Shown: positions 1 to 10,400 of the stretch, in pieces
Layout of the letters: every line of letters starts with the position of its first letter
Position numbering within the stretch: position 1 is the stretch's first letter
DNA from: Tritrichomonas musculus
Taxonomy: Eukaryota; Parabasalia; Tritrichomonadida; Tritrichomonadidae
Assembly: GCA_039105265.1 (NCBI GenBank)
Contig: JAPFFF010000062.1
Coordinates: 186,001 to 250,000 of the forward strand
Length of the DNA: 64,000 bases
Reading direction: 5' to 3'
The notes under the pieces: model-generated
Seen by the model: only the letters and a program-made list of their open reading frames with translations
Told to the model about the DNA's origin: nothing
Databases searched by the model: none
Translations under genes and position numbers: made by a program

Positions 1-18
1 TGAAGAATGTGCTAAAAC

Positions 19-200
19 TTGTTTTTAGGTCATGATCTCTTATATCTTGGAAAAATTAAATCTTATTCCAATTTTGGAGCAGGAGAAACGCATATATGCC
101 AAAAAGAAAAGTTTAATTTCTATGATAAGACATCAAAATTGCCGGAAATCAGTTCAATGACAAATATTTGTGGTAAAAATATCATTCTTGATATTACCTC
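19..200 (+). other. Possible RCC1-like coding remnant
   Basis: An open plus-strand stretch runs into the neighbouring Sel1 wreck. Its residues NICGKNIILDITSNLLY recall the 'CG-NH-L-LT--G-LY' signature of RCC1 beta-propeller repeats. It has no convincing start, and its right end is simply where minus-strand Sel1 homology begins. The resemblance is weak, so this may be chance or a fragment of a gene that begins outside the window. Confidence 0.18.
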
Positions 201-202
201 AA

Positions 203-655
203 ATCTTTTATATAATTCACCTCACTCAAAAAACGCATTTGGATTGTTATATGACGCAGAAATTTCATAATAATCTTTTGCTTTTTTATAATTCTGTTCA
301 ACTCCAAGTCCTTTTTTGTATTGCCATATTCACATGCAATTTCATAATAATATCTAGCTTTTGAATAATCTTTTACATGATCTTTTGTGTAAAGATTACC
401 CTAACTTAAATAAGGAAAATGATCAAACTGTTGAGCTGCTAATTCATAATAAAGCTTTGCTCTTGGTATATCTCGTTCAACTCCAACTCCATTTTTATAT
501 AAATCAGCTAGATTTATCATGGAATATGAATAATTTTGTTTTGCTGATAATTCATAATATTTTATGCCTTTGAATAATCACGTTTTATTCCCTAACCTTT
601 ATCATAATAAATACCTAAGCTATTTTGAGCTCTAGGATTATTTAAATTTGTTAAT
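203..655 (-). pseudogene. Decayed Sel1-repeat fragment, paralogue of the 42.2-46.1 kb gene
   Basis: Read on the minus strand, this segment follows the Sel1 region at about 44.32-44.80 kb almost base for base. Shared stretches include aataatcctagagctcaaaa and the 'GLGVEQNYKKAKDYYEISA' unit. It is not translatable through. Stops replace Cys and Leu codons at two places and another stop follows the last homologous unit. A block of roughly 30 bases present in the paralogue, between the 'EYGNT' and 'KKGLGVEQ' segments, is missing. Homology ends abruptly near 203. This is a relic of a kinase-Sel1 gene of the same subfamily as the one at 42.2 kb. Confidence 0.85.
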
Positions 656-661
656 TAATTT

Positions 662-785
662 ATTGAACAATTTTAGATAAATTTTCCATTTTTAATAGTA
701 TTGAAATTCATTGAACAATTTGGGATATATTTTCCATTTTGAATAGGACTGAAATTTCCCATTTTGAGTATAGAATTGAAATTCA
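662..785. repeat. About 2.5 tandem copies of a ~48-bp AT-rich repeat
   Basis: Two imperfect copies begin with attgaacaatttt/attgaacaatttg near 662 and 710. Both continue through a 'ttttccattttgaatag'-like core to 'tgaaattc'. A partial third copy follows near 759. The repeat lies directly upstream of the discoidin-like gene, so it may carry promoter sequence or be simple tandem slippage. Confidence 0.6.
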
Positions 786-787
786 TT
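783..787 (+). promoter_or_regulatory. Candidate initiator (TCATT), weak
   Basis: TCATT fits the trichomonad initiator TCA(+1)Py(T/A). It lies about 55 bases before the ATG at 840, which is longer than the usual very short leader, so it is a weaker candidate than those at 3796, 35047, 50162 and 61532. Confidence 0.3.
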
Positions 788-839
788 TCAAAAAGTTAAA
801 AATTTATATCCTTTTTTAAAATACAAAAAAGTAAAGTTA

Positions 840-2975
840 ATGTCTCAAGATCATATTGACACAAAAGAAATACAAATGTTAAAATTTAACCAGATCGATG
901 ATGATGATGACAATGATGATGTTGATGAAATTGTTCATATACTAATAATTCCAAAAAAAGATTTCAAAATCAATTATTATAAATTACAATGCAAATCTAA
1001 ACTGGTACAACAAAAATATCACAAAAATGAGATAGATTGTTTATCAAATGATCTCTTATTTTATCAACAAAAACATAATATCAAAGATGAAAATATTATC
1101 TCTTTTTTCAATATTATTGATGATAAAAAAGATTATATGGTCATGGAAGAATATTTTGATTATTTAAAACTCAACCAAATGCTTAAAATCAAAAAAATGC
1201 AAAAAATCCTTAGAACTTTTACTCAAAAATATATAAATGATATAAATTTTGTTATCAAAATAATAAATGACCATTTATCTTCTCAAAACAATGATGAAAA
1301 TGATGATATAATGCCAGAAATAGAGAAAGTTTTAAGTGAAAATATTAATGCTTGTTTAATAAATGAACAATTTGGCAATCTACCGATTTCATCAATTTAC
1401 AGAATAATTTCAAATAATTTTGAACTTAATCAAGACAGCATTGATGATAATTTGCTGTTTATTTTCATTAATGGCTCAATTAGACAAAGATATATTTTAT
1501 TTTCTTTTCTTAATCCAAAAAATCTTTCTGAAGAGAATTTAAATAGTTTGGATATAATTCTCTCAAATCCTGAAGATTTTAAAAAATATAATCCACTGAT
1601 TCAATCTGATTTGAAATCTATTATAGAAAATAGAAAGTTAAAAGAAGAAAATGCAAAATTAATTGAAGAAAACGAACAATTAAAAGAAGAAAATTCAAAA
1701 TTAGTTGAAGAAAATAAAAATGAAAAAACAAAATTGAATGATGAAATTGAACTAATGAAAGAAGAAAAAACAAAATTGAATGATGAAATTGAACTAATGA
1801 AAGAAGAAAATGCAAAATTAATTAAAGAAAACGAACAAGTAAAGGAAGAAAATGCAAAATTAATTAAGGAAAACGAACAAGTAAAAGAAGAAAATGCAAA
1901 ATTAATTAAAGAAAATGAACAAGTAAAAGAAGAAAATGCAAAATTGCTTTCAAATAAAGAAAAGTTTCTTAAAGAGCTCTCATTAATTTGGTCAATTTTA
2001 TGCAAACTTAATAAAGAATCATTTTTATCGATTCAGCCAAATTTCAATTCGTTTAAATTTGTTCCTCGTTCATTAGAGGAACCTGCATTAATTAACTTAT
2101 TAAATCAAGAAGAAAGACGTTTATGTATTGCTTCTCAATCATCAGATGATATTTACAATGTGATTGATCCAAAAACAAATGATTATTTTTCAATTTATGC
2201 AAATGGTTTTATAAGTTTTGAACTTCCTGAAAAAGTTATTATTTGCGGTTTCAAAGTTTTTTCAGCTACATTTGATTTTCCAAAAACATTTAATATTGAA
2301 ATTGATGGAGAGATTGTACACAAAGTTAAAGAAGCAGAAGAACTTGATGAAGAAAACAAAGAAATGACGATAAACATAAATCCAAAAGAAGGTAAAGTTG
2401 TAAAATTTGTTTTAACAGGACCTCAATGGGAAGATCATAGAAACAAAGATAATGTAATTCATGTATGTTTGAAGAGATTTGAAATATTATCCGAAGATCA
2501 GAAATACTCAAAAGGAGTTTTTGATACACTTGTACAATCTTGCGAAAATCAAGATCCACACAAATGTAACGTATTAAATTCTGCTAGTTTGTATGATTTT
2601 AATTCATTTTATTTAATTGATAATACCAAACAAATTTGCACATTGGGAAAAAAGGAAAAATCATGGTTTCAAATTGAATTGACGAAAGGACTTGCAGTCA
2701 TTTCACATTGTAGAATTAAAATGTTCTCAGAAGATTTGTATTTGAAGAGCTTTAGAATTGTTGGATCTGATGATTGTAATATCCCTGTTGATGAATGGAA
2801 AGAGATTTATTCAGTTGATGATAATAAACATGAATTGTTAGATATATATGAATTTCCAAAGCCAAGCCCTCCAATTAAATATGTTCGTCTGATAATGATT
2901 GAGGTTAAAAATCCTAAATATAATTATTTGGCATTTTATCATTTGGATTTCTTTGGATATTATTTTCCTAATTGA
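840..2975 (+). CDS. BTB/BACK-like, coiled-coil, tandem discoidin (F5/8 C)-like protein
   Basis: This gene encodes 711 residues. Residues 1-200 begin with an acidic Asp run and then resemble the degenerate BTB/BACK region common in trichomonad proteins; this part is inferred. Residues about 260-375 are a strong coiled coil built from 14-residue repeats (EENAKLIKENEQVK and EKTKLNDEIELMKE), visible as 42-bp DNA repeats. Residues about 427-560 and 565-711 are two discoidin-like (F5/8 type C, galactose-binding fold) domains. Both show the pattern of this family, with FSIYANGFISFELP in the first and KSWFQIEL and IKYVRLIM in the second. There is no signal peptide or membrane segment, so it is probably cytosolic. 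The likely role is oligomerisation through the coiled coil with ligand binding by the beta-sandwiches. The exact ligand is unknown. It stands alone, with no overlapping neighbour. Confidence 0.8.
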   Translation: MSQDHIDTKEIQMLKFNQIDDDDDNDDVDEIVHILIIPKKDFKINYYKLQCKSKLVQQKYHKNEIDCLSNDLLFYQQKHNIKDENIISFFNIIDDKKDYMVMEEYFDYLKLNQMLKIKKMQKILRTFTQKYINDINFVIKIINDHLSSQNNDENDDIMPEIEKVLSENINACLINEQFGNLPISSIYRIISNNFELNQDSIDDNLLFIFINGSIRQRYILFSFLNPKNLSEENLNSLDIILSNPEDFKKYNPLIQSDLKSIIENRKLKEENAKLIEENEQLKEENSKLVEENKNEKTKLNDEIELMKEEKTKLNDEIELMKEENAKLIKENEQVKEENAKLIKENEQVKEENAKLIKENEQVKEENAKLLSNKEKFLKELSLIWSILCKLNKESFLSIQPNFNSFKFVPRSLEEPALINLLNQEERRLCIASQSSDDIYNVIDPKTNDYFSIYANGFISFELPEKVIICGFKVFSATFDFPKTFNIEIDGEIVHKVKEAEELDEENKEMTININPKEGKVVKFVLTGPQWEDHRNKDNVIHVCLKRFEILSEDQKYSKGVFDTLVQSCENQDPHKCNVLNSASLYDFNSFYLIDNTKQICTLGKKEKSWFQIELTKGLAVISHCRIKMFSEDLYLKSFRIVGSDDCNIPVDEWKEIYSVDDNKHELLDIYEFPKPSPPIKYVRLIMIEVKNPKYNYLAFYHLDFFGYYFPN
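1720..1945 (+). repeat. In-frame 42-bp tandem repeats encoding the coiled coil
   Basis: Two copies of a 42-bp unit encoding KTKLNDEIELMKEE are followed by three to four copies of a second 42-bp unit encoding ENAKLIKENEQVKE. Copies differ at only a few bases, indicating recent slippage or unequal exchange that keeps the heptad phase, since 14 residues are two heptads. Confidence 0.8.
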
Positions 2976-3795
2976 CATAAAAAGCGGTTTACGCAAAAAA
3001 AAGTTTTGAAAAAAAAATTGAGGTTTTCGAAAAATTAATTGAAAAGAATCAATTCTTGATTTAAGTCTTAAAGTAAAAGATTTCTTTTTAAAAAATGACA
3101 CTGTTATAACAATATTTCTTCTTTGTTAATGATCGTGATATGAGGTTTCCAACGATGAACATCCTACAAACATTATGTCGAATATCTTTCTTATAGATCC
3201 TGAAATTGTTAATAATCCCATTGAAAATCAACTTTATATCGTAAAATTTTAATATTCCACTTGTTTGATGCCAGCACACAAATCCGCCGTCAACTGAGTC
3301 CGAAAATTCTTATTTCAGTGATGAATAACTTGTACAGATAATATAAAATACGGAATATTATCAATTTTTATGAAGAATATAAATAAAATTCATTTATTAG
3401 GAATGATAAAGAATGAGTTATACAATATTTAGAAAATATTCAATGAGTATACACAAAATTGAATATCACAAAAGAACCAAGAATTTTTCGTTTTTTGAAT
3501 TTAATCAGAGAATGAGTAAATTTGAATTTAGCATTTATTGTGCAATATTTTTCCAACTTTTTTTGTTTATTTATTTAATAATTGTGCAAAAAATATGGGT
3601 ACCTTAAATTTTTTAAAATACCACAAATTAGTTACCAATTCCTAATTTTGACATCTGGTTATTTTGAATGTTCATTCAAATTTGAATTGTCAAAATTTAA
3701 AATTTTAAAAAAAATTTCAAAAATTTTCAAAAATTTTACAAAATTTTTATCTTTTTGGGGAAGCAAAGAAATTTTATATAAAACATTAAAACATT
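2976..3795. other. Intergenic stretch without a supported gene
   Basis: The sequence is AT-rich. A minus-strand open segment around 3088-3300 contains VDGGFVCWHQTSGILKFYD, faintly WD-like, and ends in a basic tail. It has no start that fits an initiator and no clear family, so no gene is called. The open frame from 3582 is only a chance upstream extension of the Sel1 gene. Confidence 0.4.
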
Positions 3796-3800
3796 TCATT
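3796..3800 (+). promoter_or_regulatory. Trichomonad initiator (TCATT)
   Basis: TCATT with its presumed +1 A at 3798 is 12 bases before the ATG at 3810. That is the short leader typical of trichomonad genes. It decides the start of the Sel1 gene, because the in-frame extension back to 3582 would place the initiator inside the coding region. Confidence 0.6.
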
Positions 3801-3809
3801 ATTATACTA

Positions 3810-4760
3810 ATGAGTCAAGTTATGAATGAAATAGAAAGAATGAAAAAAGAAGCAGATGAAGGAAATGTTGAATCAATGTTCAAATATGCACAAAAGTTAA
3901 CAAATGGAAATGGTGTTATGATAAACAAGAAAGAAGCTTCGATATATTTTAAAAAAGCAGCTGATTTAGGACATGAAAAATCAATTGTGGAATATGCTTA
4001 TATGTTATCACATGGGGAAGGAATCAAAGAAGACAAAGAAGAAGCATCAAAATATTTCAAAAAAAGTGCAGATTTAGGCAATGTTAGATCAATGCTTGAA
4101 TATGCAAGAATGACAGAACAAGGAGAAGGAATAGAAATAAATTTAGAAGAATCAGTAAAATATTGCAAGATGGCTGCAGACGAAGGAGATGTATTTGGAC
4201 AATTCAATTATGGATCCAAATTAAGAAATGGCGAAGGAATTGAAAGAAACATTGATGAATCAGTCAAGTATTTGAAAATGGCAGCAAACCAAGGATTTCC
4301 GTTTGCAATTTTAGCTTTGGCATCGATATATTCAAATGATGAAGTAGAAAATGCAAACAAAGAAGACGCATTTAAATATACAAAGATGGCTGCAGAAAAT
4401 GGACATGTTCCATCTCTTTGCCAATATGGCAAAATGTTAAGAGATGGTGAAGGTGTTGAAGCAGATGAAGAATCAGCCAAAGAATGCTTTATAATCGCAG
4501 CAGAAAATGGATGTCCAGAAGGAATGCTTTTATATGGAGAAATGCTCGAAAAAAGTGGCACAAAAGAAGACATCAAGGAAGCTGCGAAATATTACAAAAT
4601 GTCTGCAGATAATGGAAACAAGAAAGCAATGCTTAAATATTCAAGCATGCTAAAAAATGGAGAAGGTGTAGAGATAGATGAAGAAGAAAGCCATAAATAT
4701 GCAGATATGGCATTTCAGTATAATGAACCACAAGTTGGCATTGAATGCACAATTTGTTAA
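3810..4760 (+). CDS. Sel1-repeat protein with C-terminal CTIC (CaaX-like)
   Basis: This gene encodes 316 residues consisting almost wholly of eight Sel1-like repeats of about 36 residues. An example is MLSHGEGIKEDKEEASKYFK, with the conserved alanine/glycine helix-packing positions. Such solenoids bind other proteins. The start at 3810 is chosen because residues upstream of it, encoded from 3582, are low-complexity Phe/Lys-rich and an initiator lies at 3796-3800. The last four residues are CTIC, preceded by GIE, which fits a CaaX prenylation box. If prenylated, this would be a membrane-tethered Sel1 adaptor, which is inference. Its repeats resemble those in the kinase-Sel1-TTL protein at 51-54 kb more than those of the plus-strand kinase giants. 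The stop codon overlaps a TAAA that may serve as polyadenylation signal. Confidence 0.9.
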   Translation: MSQVMNEIERMKKEADEGNVESMFKYAQKLTNGNGVMINKKEASIYFKKAADLGHEKSIVEYAYMLSHGEGIKEDKEEASKYFKKSADLGNVRSMLEYARMTEQGEGIEINLEESVKYCKMAADEGDVFGQFNYGSKLRNGEGIERNIDESVKYLKMAANQGFPFAILALASIYSNDEVENANKEDAFKYTKMAAENGHVPSLCQYGKMLRDGEGVEADEESAKECFIIAAENGCPEGMLLYGEMLEKSGTKEDIKEAAKYYKMSADNGNKKAMLKYSSMLKNGEGVEIDEEESHKYADMAFQYNEPQVGIECTIC

Positions 4761-4973
4761 ATTATTTTTTGTATTTTGAAAATAATAAAAGAATAGATGA
4801 TTTATTCGAATGATGTTTAAATATATTTGCTTTAAAATCATGAAAACCACTATAATTTTAGGAAAACATGTTTTAATTAAATAAAATGATAATTACATTA
4901 ATTTAAAAAGTTTTCAATTCCTTTCAATTTTTCAATATTTTACAAAAAAAAAAAATTATTATTATTATTATTT

Positions 4974-7103
4974 ATGTCCGAAATTAACACCTATATCAGC
5001 AAAAAAGTTGAACTTCAGAACCTTCTTCTAAGTTTTCTTGATGAAGAAAATGATATTGATGAAAAATATCAAAATTTAATTTCAAATTTAGCTAATTCAA
5101 AAATACAAGATAACAAATATGAGCTCTTAAATTTTCTCATTTTAATTTCTAAACTAGTAAAAAATCATCACAGACACGAAAACTTCATCCAAAGAGTTGA
5201 ACAACTTTTACATTATCTGCAGCAATCAATCAAAAGCACTTTCACGAATACAGAAATCTATTCAATTTTTAAAAATAATAAGCGCTGTTTATATTTTCTC
5301 ATTACGAATGAAATTATTGAAATGAATTTAGAAATAGCCGCATTAATTTTAAATAAAAAAGTTAAACTAAAGTATTCACAAAAAGTGACAAAAACAGAAG
5401 AAAGAGAAAATGAAGTAAAAGCAAAAAACAATTGGGTACTTTATTTCTATCCGTTAATTAAGCCATTTATTAATTCAGATCAAGTCATTAAGTTTGACAA
5501 ATTATTTTCAAATTCAATTGAAAATGACATTGAAAAATTCAATGAAAAGTGCAGAATTGGCGAGAATGATTCATATGAATGTTTACTAATTCGTCAAGAT
5601 TCGATCGAAGAGTTTGTTTCTTATGTAAATAAAACAAATTTTCCACTCAACTCATACATTCAACTATCAATTTTTGAGACGAATTCATTTTTAGTGAAAA
5701 ATCCCAAAATCTCATTGATTGAATATGCAACTTTTTATGGCTCTATTCAAATATTTCAATATTTAAGAATAAATAAAGTTGAAATAACATCTGATTTGTT
5801 TCAATCAGCCATTCACAGCAGAAATCCAGAGCTGATTCACATTCTTGAACGAGAAATCAGTGATTTCAATGTTAAAAGATGCATGAATGATTCAATAAAA
5901 TGTCATCATAATGAATTGTTTGATTATTTTGTAAATAATGAAGCAATGAAAACAAGTAATAATGAATATCAAGATCAGGAAGCTCCCTTTGAGTTTTTTA
6001 GTATTAAATATTTTAATTACAAATATTTCCCTACAAATTTCGAAAGAAATTCAATTTATTTCTTTGTTCTAATTCAAAATGATTACTTCGAATTCGTTAA
6101 ATTACTTTTTGAAAATAAAATTATTGATAATAATAATAATAATAATAAAATTATTCTACAATATGCAGCTAATCGCAACAAGCTAGATTTTGTTTATCTG
6201 TTCTTGTCAGATATAAAGAATTTTTCGCAGCCAAAATTATTTTATAATTGCAGTTTATTGAAAAAAATAAGTATCCCCATATCTGTGGCTGAAATTGGTG
6301 AAAGTTCATTTGAAGGATGCTTGTCATTAAAAGAGATCGACATTCCTTATTCAGTGAAAATAATCGGTAAAAAAGCATTCAAAGATTGTAAATCTTTGGA
6401 AACGATTTTTATTCCACAATCAGTAAGTATTATTGATGAATTATGTTTTTATAGTTGCTTATCTCTTTCAAAAGTGATACTTCCATCTTCATTGGAATCA
6501 ATTAGAGATTCAGCATTTTGTAAATGTGAAAAAATAGAAAATTTGATACTTCCATCTTCAATAAAAATAATTGGGAAATCTGTTTTTGAAGGCTGTTCGA
6601 AATTAAATGAAATTTTAATTCCATCTTCTTTGAAAGAAATTAATGATTCACTTTTTAAAGATTGTATTTCATTAAAGAAAATCAAACTTCCTTCTTCTTT
6701 AATAAAAATTGGATCCAAAGCGTTTATGGGATGTACTGAATTGCAATCTATTTCATTTAAAAATTGTTCTTCATTACAATTTCTAGAAGAATATTGTTTT
6801 GCAAAATGTTACTCTTTTAAACAAATAAGAATTCCTGATTCAGTTACTAAAATTCCTGATTATTCATTCAGTGATTGCAAAAGTTTGGAATCGATAATTC
6901 TCCCTTCTTCTGTTATTGAAATTGGAACTGCTGCTTTTGAAGGTTGCATTTTATTGAAAAAAATTGAAATCCCTCCTTCTGTTAAATCAATAGGATATTT
7001 CGTTTTCAGAAATTGTAATTCATTAAAAGATGTAACTCTGCCTTCATCTTTAAAGTACGACGATATTGGATTAGTGATAAATGCCAATATTACAAAGATA
7101 TAG
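4974..7103 (+). CDS. Ankyrin (DUF3447-type) plus BspA-like LRR protein
   Basis: This gene encodes 709 residues. Residues 1-400 match the layout of trichomonad DUF3447/ankyrin proteins. They have a helical leader, then degenerate ankyrin helices such as SLIEYATFYGSIQIFQYLR and ILQYAANRNKLDFVYLFL. An Asn run (DNNNNNNK, an AAT microsatellite near 6130-6147) sits between two of them. Residues about 421-709 are roughly twelve LRR_5/BspA repeats of 23 residues. These follow the pattern 'L..I.IPSS...IG..AF.GC.SL', for example SLKEIDIPYSVKIIGKKAF. There is no signal peptide, membrane segment or Cys-rich linker. Unlike membrane-anchored BspA proteins it is therefore predicted to be intracellular, with two stacked protein-binding solenoids. 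An (ATT)n run lies just before the ATG, and no TCATT initiator is visible close by. Confidence 0.88.
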   Translation: MSEINTYISKKVELQNLLLSFLDEENDIDEKYQNLISNLANSKIQDNKYELLNFLILISKLVKNHHRHENFIQRVEQLLHYLQQSIKSTFTNTEIYSIFKNNKRCLYFLITNEIIEMNLEIAALILNKKVKLKYSQKVTKTEERENEVKAKNNWVLYFYPLIKPFINSDQVIKFDKLFSNSIENDIEKFNEKCRIGENDSYECLLIRQDSIEEFVSYVNKTNFPLNSYIQLSIFETNSFLVKNPKISLIEYATFYGSIQIFQYLRINKVEITSDLFQSAIHSRNPELIHILEREISDFNVKRCMNDSIKCHHNELFDYFVNNEAMKTSNNEYQDQEAPFEFFSIKYFNYKYFPTNFERNSIYFFVLIQNDYFEFVKLLFENKIIDNNNNNNKIILQYAANRNKLDFVYLFLSDIKNFSQPKLFYNCSLLKKISIPISVAEIGESSFEGCLSLKEIDIPYSVKIIGKKAFKDCKSLETIFIPQSVSIIDELCFYSCLSLSKVILPSSLESIRDSAFCKCEKIENLILPSSIKIIGKSVFEGCSKLNEILIPSSLKEINDSLFKDCISLKKIKLPSSLIKIGSKAFMGCTELQSISFKNCSSLQFLEEYCFAKCYSFKQIRIPDSVTKIPDYSFSDCKSLESIILPSSVIEIGTAAFEGCILLKKIEIPPSVKSIGYFVFRNCNSLKDVTLPSSLKYDDIGLVINANITKI

Positions 7104-7440
7104 AAAAAAATCATACTAAATTAATCATTTTTTTTCTGCTTTATTTTTTTTATTAAACCTTATATATTATTCAAAAGCATAAATACAAAGTACATCATGC
7201 TTAAAATTAAAATTAGATTTCATAAATGTGAAATGTGATATGAAAATATTAAAAAATTTTAATTACCGTTAAAGTATAAACAAATTTCACTACTTCACCT
7301 CACAAATTTGATAGCAGTTAAAAACAACCGTTAATGTAAGGACATTTGTAATTTCCATTTTGGAAAATTTTTAAAGTGTCATGTTTTTTGGAAAATTTTT
7401 AAATTTTTTTTTTTTTTTTTTTTTCCAAATCCACTCTTGA
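7104..7440. other. Intergenic region ending in a 21-base T tract before the ATG
   Basis: This 337-base AT-rich spacer contains no gene. A pure T run occupies 7404-7424, followed by ccaaatccactcttga and the ATG at 7441. A similar run (14275-14298) precedes the ATG at 14311. The shared placement hints at a promoter element, but tract slippage in AT-rich DNA is an equally good explanation. Confidence 0.55.
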
Positions 7441-10400
7441 ATGCAAGAACTTATCTTTAAGTTTCAAACTCTTTTTAAAAGCTATAGTGTTAAGACACAA
7501 AGGAGTGAACTACAAAGACTCCTTTATAAATTCGATTTTCTTTTGTACAATAAAGATATTAAGACAGCAGAAGGAATATATCATCTTTCAAATGAATCAA
7601 AAATTATTATATTTGATGAATATCATGAAAACAATGATGATAAATACTTTTTTGTTTGTTTCGATTATCATTTAATTATCATCAAAGAAAAACAAGATTT
7701 CAACAAACTTTTTCTCCAAAAATTTTTACCTAATTATACTGATTCTGAAAAATATTTTTTAAATCGAGATCCTGTTTCAGACAAATCAACAAAAGAAGGA
7801 GATGATTTTTTTTTATATGAAATCGAAAAATTTTCATCTCAATTTGTTATCACAAACGATAGCATTCAAAAATTTTGGGAGGCGATTGTCAATTGTCTGA
7901 GTGGTTTTCTGATTAAAAAAAGTTATCAGAATCATCGAAATAAAAGTGAAGAAACTTTTTTGAAACAAGAATCAAAGAAATTAATAACGATTGAATTTGT
8001 GACACTGAGAGAAATAGGAAGAGGAAGTCTTTGTTCAGTTGACTTAATTTATGATATCAACAAAGAAGAAATATTTGCATTAAAAATTCCACATGATGAA
8101 TCGAATGAATTTAATGAAATAATTGAAAGAGAGCAAGAAAACTATTCAAAAATCAGTTGTCCATTTATTGTTCATTGTTATGGCTGCGTTGAATATAAGA
8201 ATAAAAAGTGCCTCCTGCTTGAATATGTTGAAGGTAAAACATTGGATGAATTCAATTTAAAGCAACTTACTGTAGAAGAAAAAGAAGTCATCATTTTTAA
8301 ATTGATGCTTACAATTCAATATCTTCATTCAGAAGAATACATATACAGAAATTTGCATTTAAACAACATTATGATTGACAAAAACAATGAACCTTTTTTA
8401 TTTGATTTCGATGGTCTTATTAAGTTTGATGATCAAAAAACGCAGAATATCCAAAAAATCGAATTACCAGAACTTGACTCATGTGAGCCTTTGACATATA
8501 AATTTGATATATTACAATTAGGATATATTATTTATTATATTTTATATGAAACAAATCCCACAAAAAATAATACAGAAAAAATATTATTCTACTGTATTCC
8601 TAAAGAATTGCCTGAGAGTAGCAAGATTTTTTCTAATTTTTTTCAAATTGATCCAAGAAATAGACCTACGATAGGTCAAGCGATTGAAAAATTTTATAAT
8701 AATTTTTTAAAAATGTGTAATTCAGAAATGAAAAAAGAACCAAAATTGATTAAACTTTTTGAGAACAATACGTTGAAAATGGATGATATATATTGTTTAT
8801 TAACTATTGGTAGCATTTATGAAAAAGGAGATTTTGTTTCACGAGATATAAGCAAAGCTATTTATTATTATGAGCTCTCTGCTAATAAAGGTTATATATA
8901 TGCATTTCCAGAAATTGGAAGAATTTACAAAGATGGAAAGTTAGTTCCACGTGATTTATATAAAGCATTTCATTCTTATTCTTTTAGCGCATTAATCAAT
9001 TCAGATTATGAGAAGGATTTTGATGATATCAAAAAGGAACTTGGTTATGGTCCAGATTACATCAAATTTCAAGAACTTCCAATTGAATATGAAACAATGA
9101 AGAATAATATTATGAATGAATTAATTCAGAAAATGTATTCATGTTTCAATTTCTCATATTATAAGTTTCCAAATAATGATGATCGAAACCTGTTCATTTA
9201 TGAAGACAATTTGTTTTCATACTTACAAAATTTCAAATTTCTAGTATATGATATAATAAATTCACCATATAACGGTCGAATTAATGATAATGTTAATGAA
9301 AATGATAATGTCAATGTAATTATTTGTATTGAGAAACGGTGTATTATTGTTGAAGAAATAAAGTTTAAAAAAATAAAAACAATTTTTGACCAATTTATAA
9401 GAGAAGGAAATAAAATCATTAAAATTCCATCAAAAGATCAAGAATATGTAGAGAAGGAAATCAATCATATTAAAGAAGAAATTCAGAATTTTCAAAGAAA
9501 ATGCAATTATAAAATTGGCCAAAATGAATTTGTTGATTGGACAATCTCAACAATTCTTGTCTTTTTGGTTCGACGCTTTTTTTGTCCAACAAAATATTTT
9601 AAGGATCAAACATTTTTCAATTTTCATGATGACAAATCAAATGAAAAAGAAATTAAATTATCAATTCAAAAACAGTTAAACCCAAATAAAGAAAAAGTTG
9701 CTGATAAAATATCATTTGTTAAGAATTTATCAAAGATTGATGATAAAATATCAAATGAAAGCAAGCAAAAAAAACAAAATCTCGAATTTCAAAAAGGTGA
9801 TTTTATTATTTTAAGAAGAATTTTGAATAAAGGAAAGGCATCATTTAATTTGGTGATTCATTGTGGCAGTCTTCATATTTTTATGATGAAAAAAGTAAAT
9901 GAATTGGATGATTTTAAGCATGAAATTGATTTTTGTTCAAATTATCATCATCGATGTTTAACACCATTTTATGGATTTGTTAAAGATAAGAATAAAGAAA
10001 AGATAATTGGATTTATATATGAATACATGAGCAATGATAATTTATGCACATTTTTGACATCTATGCCAGATAAGCAAAATGACATCATTTTCATAATGAC
10101 AAGCATAATTCGAATTTTTGAAGGAATTGAATATCTTCATTCAAATTCTTTGATTCATCGTGATATAAAACCAGCAAATATTCTTATAGATCATGATTAT
10201 CTTCCATATATTTCAGATTATGACACAATTCGTTATTTGGATGAAAGTGATACATCAACATCAATGACGAATGATCTTGGATCATTACAATATACATCGC
10301 CTGAGCAAGATAATGGTGTAAATGTATCATATCCAACTGATATTTATTCATTTGGACTTGTTTTATATTATATTTTTAAAAAGAAAAATTTGTTTGATGC

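Noticed and set aside
1601-2005. Minus-strand Phe/Ser-rich 134-codon frame
   Set aside because: It is the antisense shadow of the coiled-coil repeats in the discoidin-like gene.
3088-3300. Minus-strand segment with a WD-like VDGGFVCWHQTSGILKFYD
   Set aside because: Only one weak motif, no second repeat, no start; not enough to call a gene remnant.
3582-3809. Upstream extension of the small Sel1 gene
   Set aside because: The added residues are Phe/Lys-rich low complexity without repeats, and a TCATT initiator lies at 3796-3800, just before the ATG at 3810.
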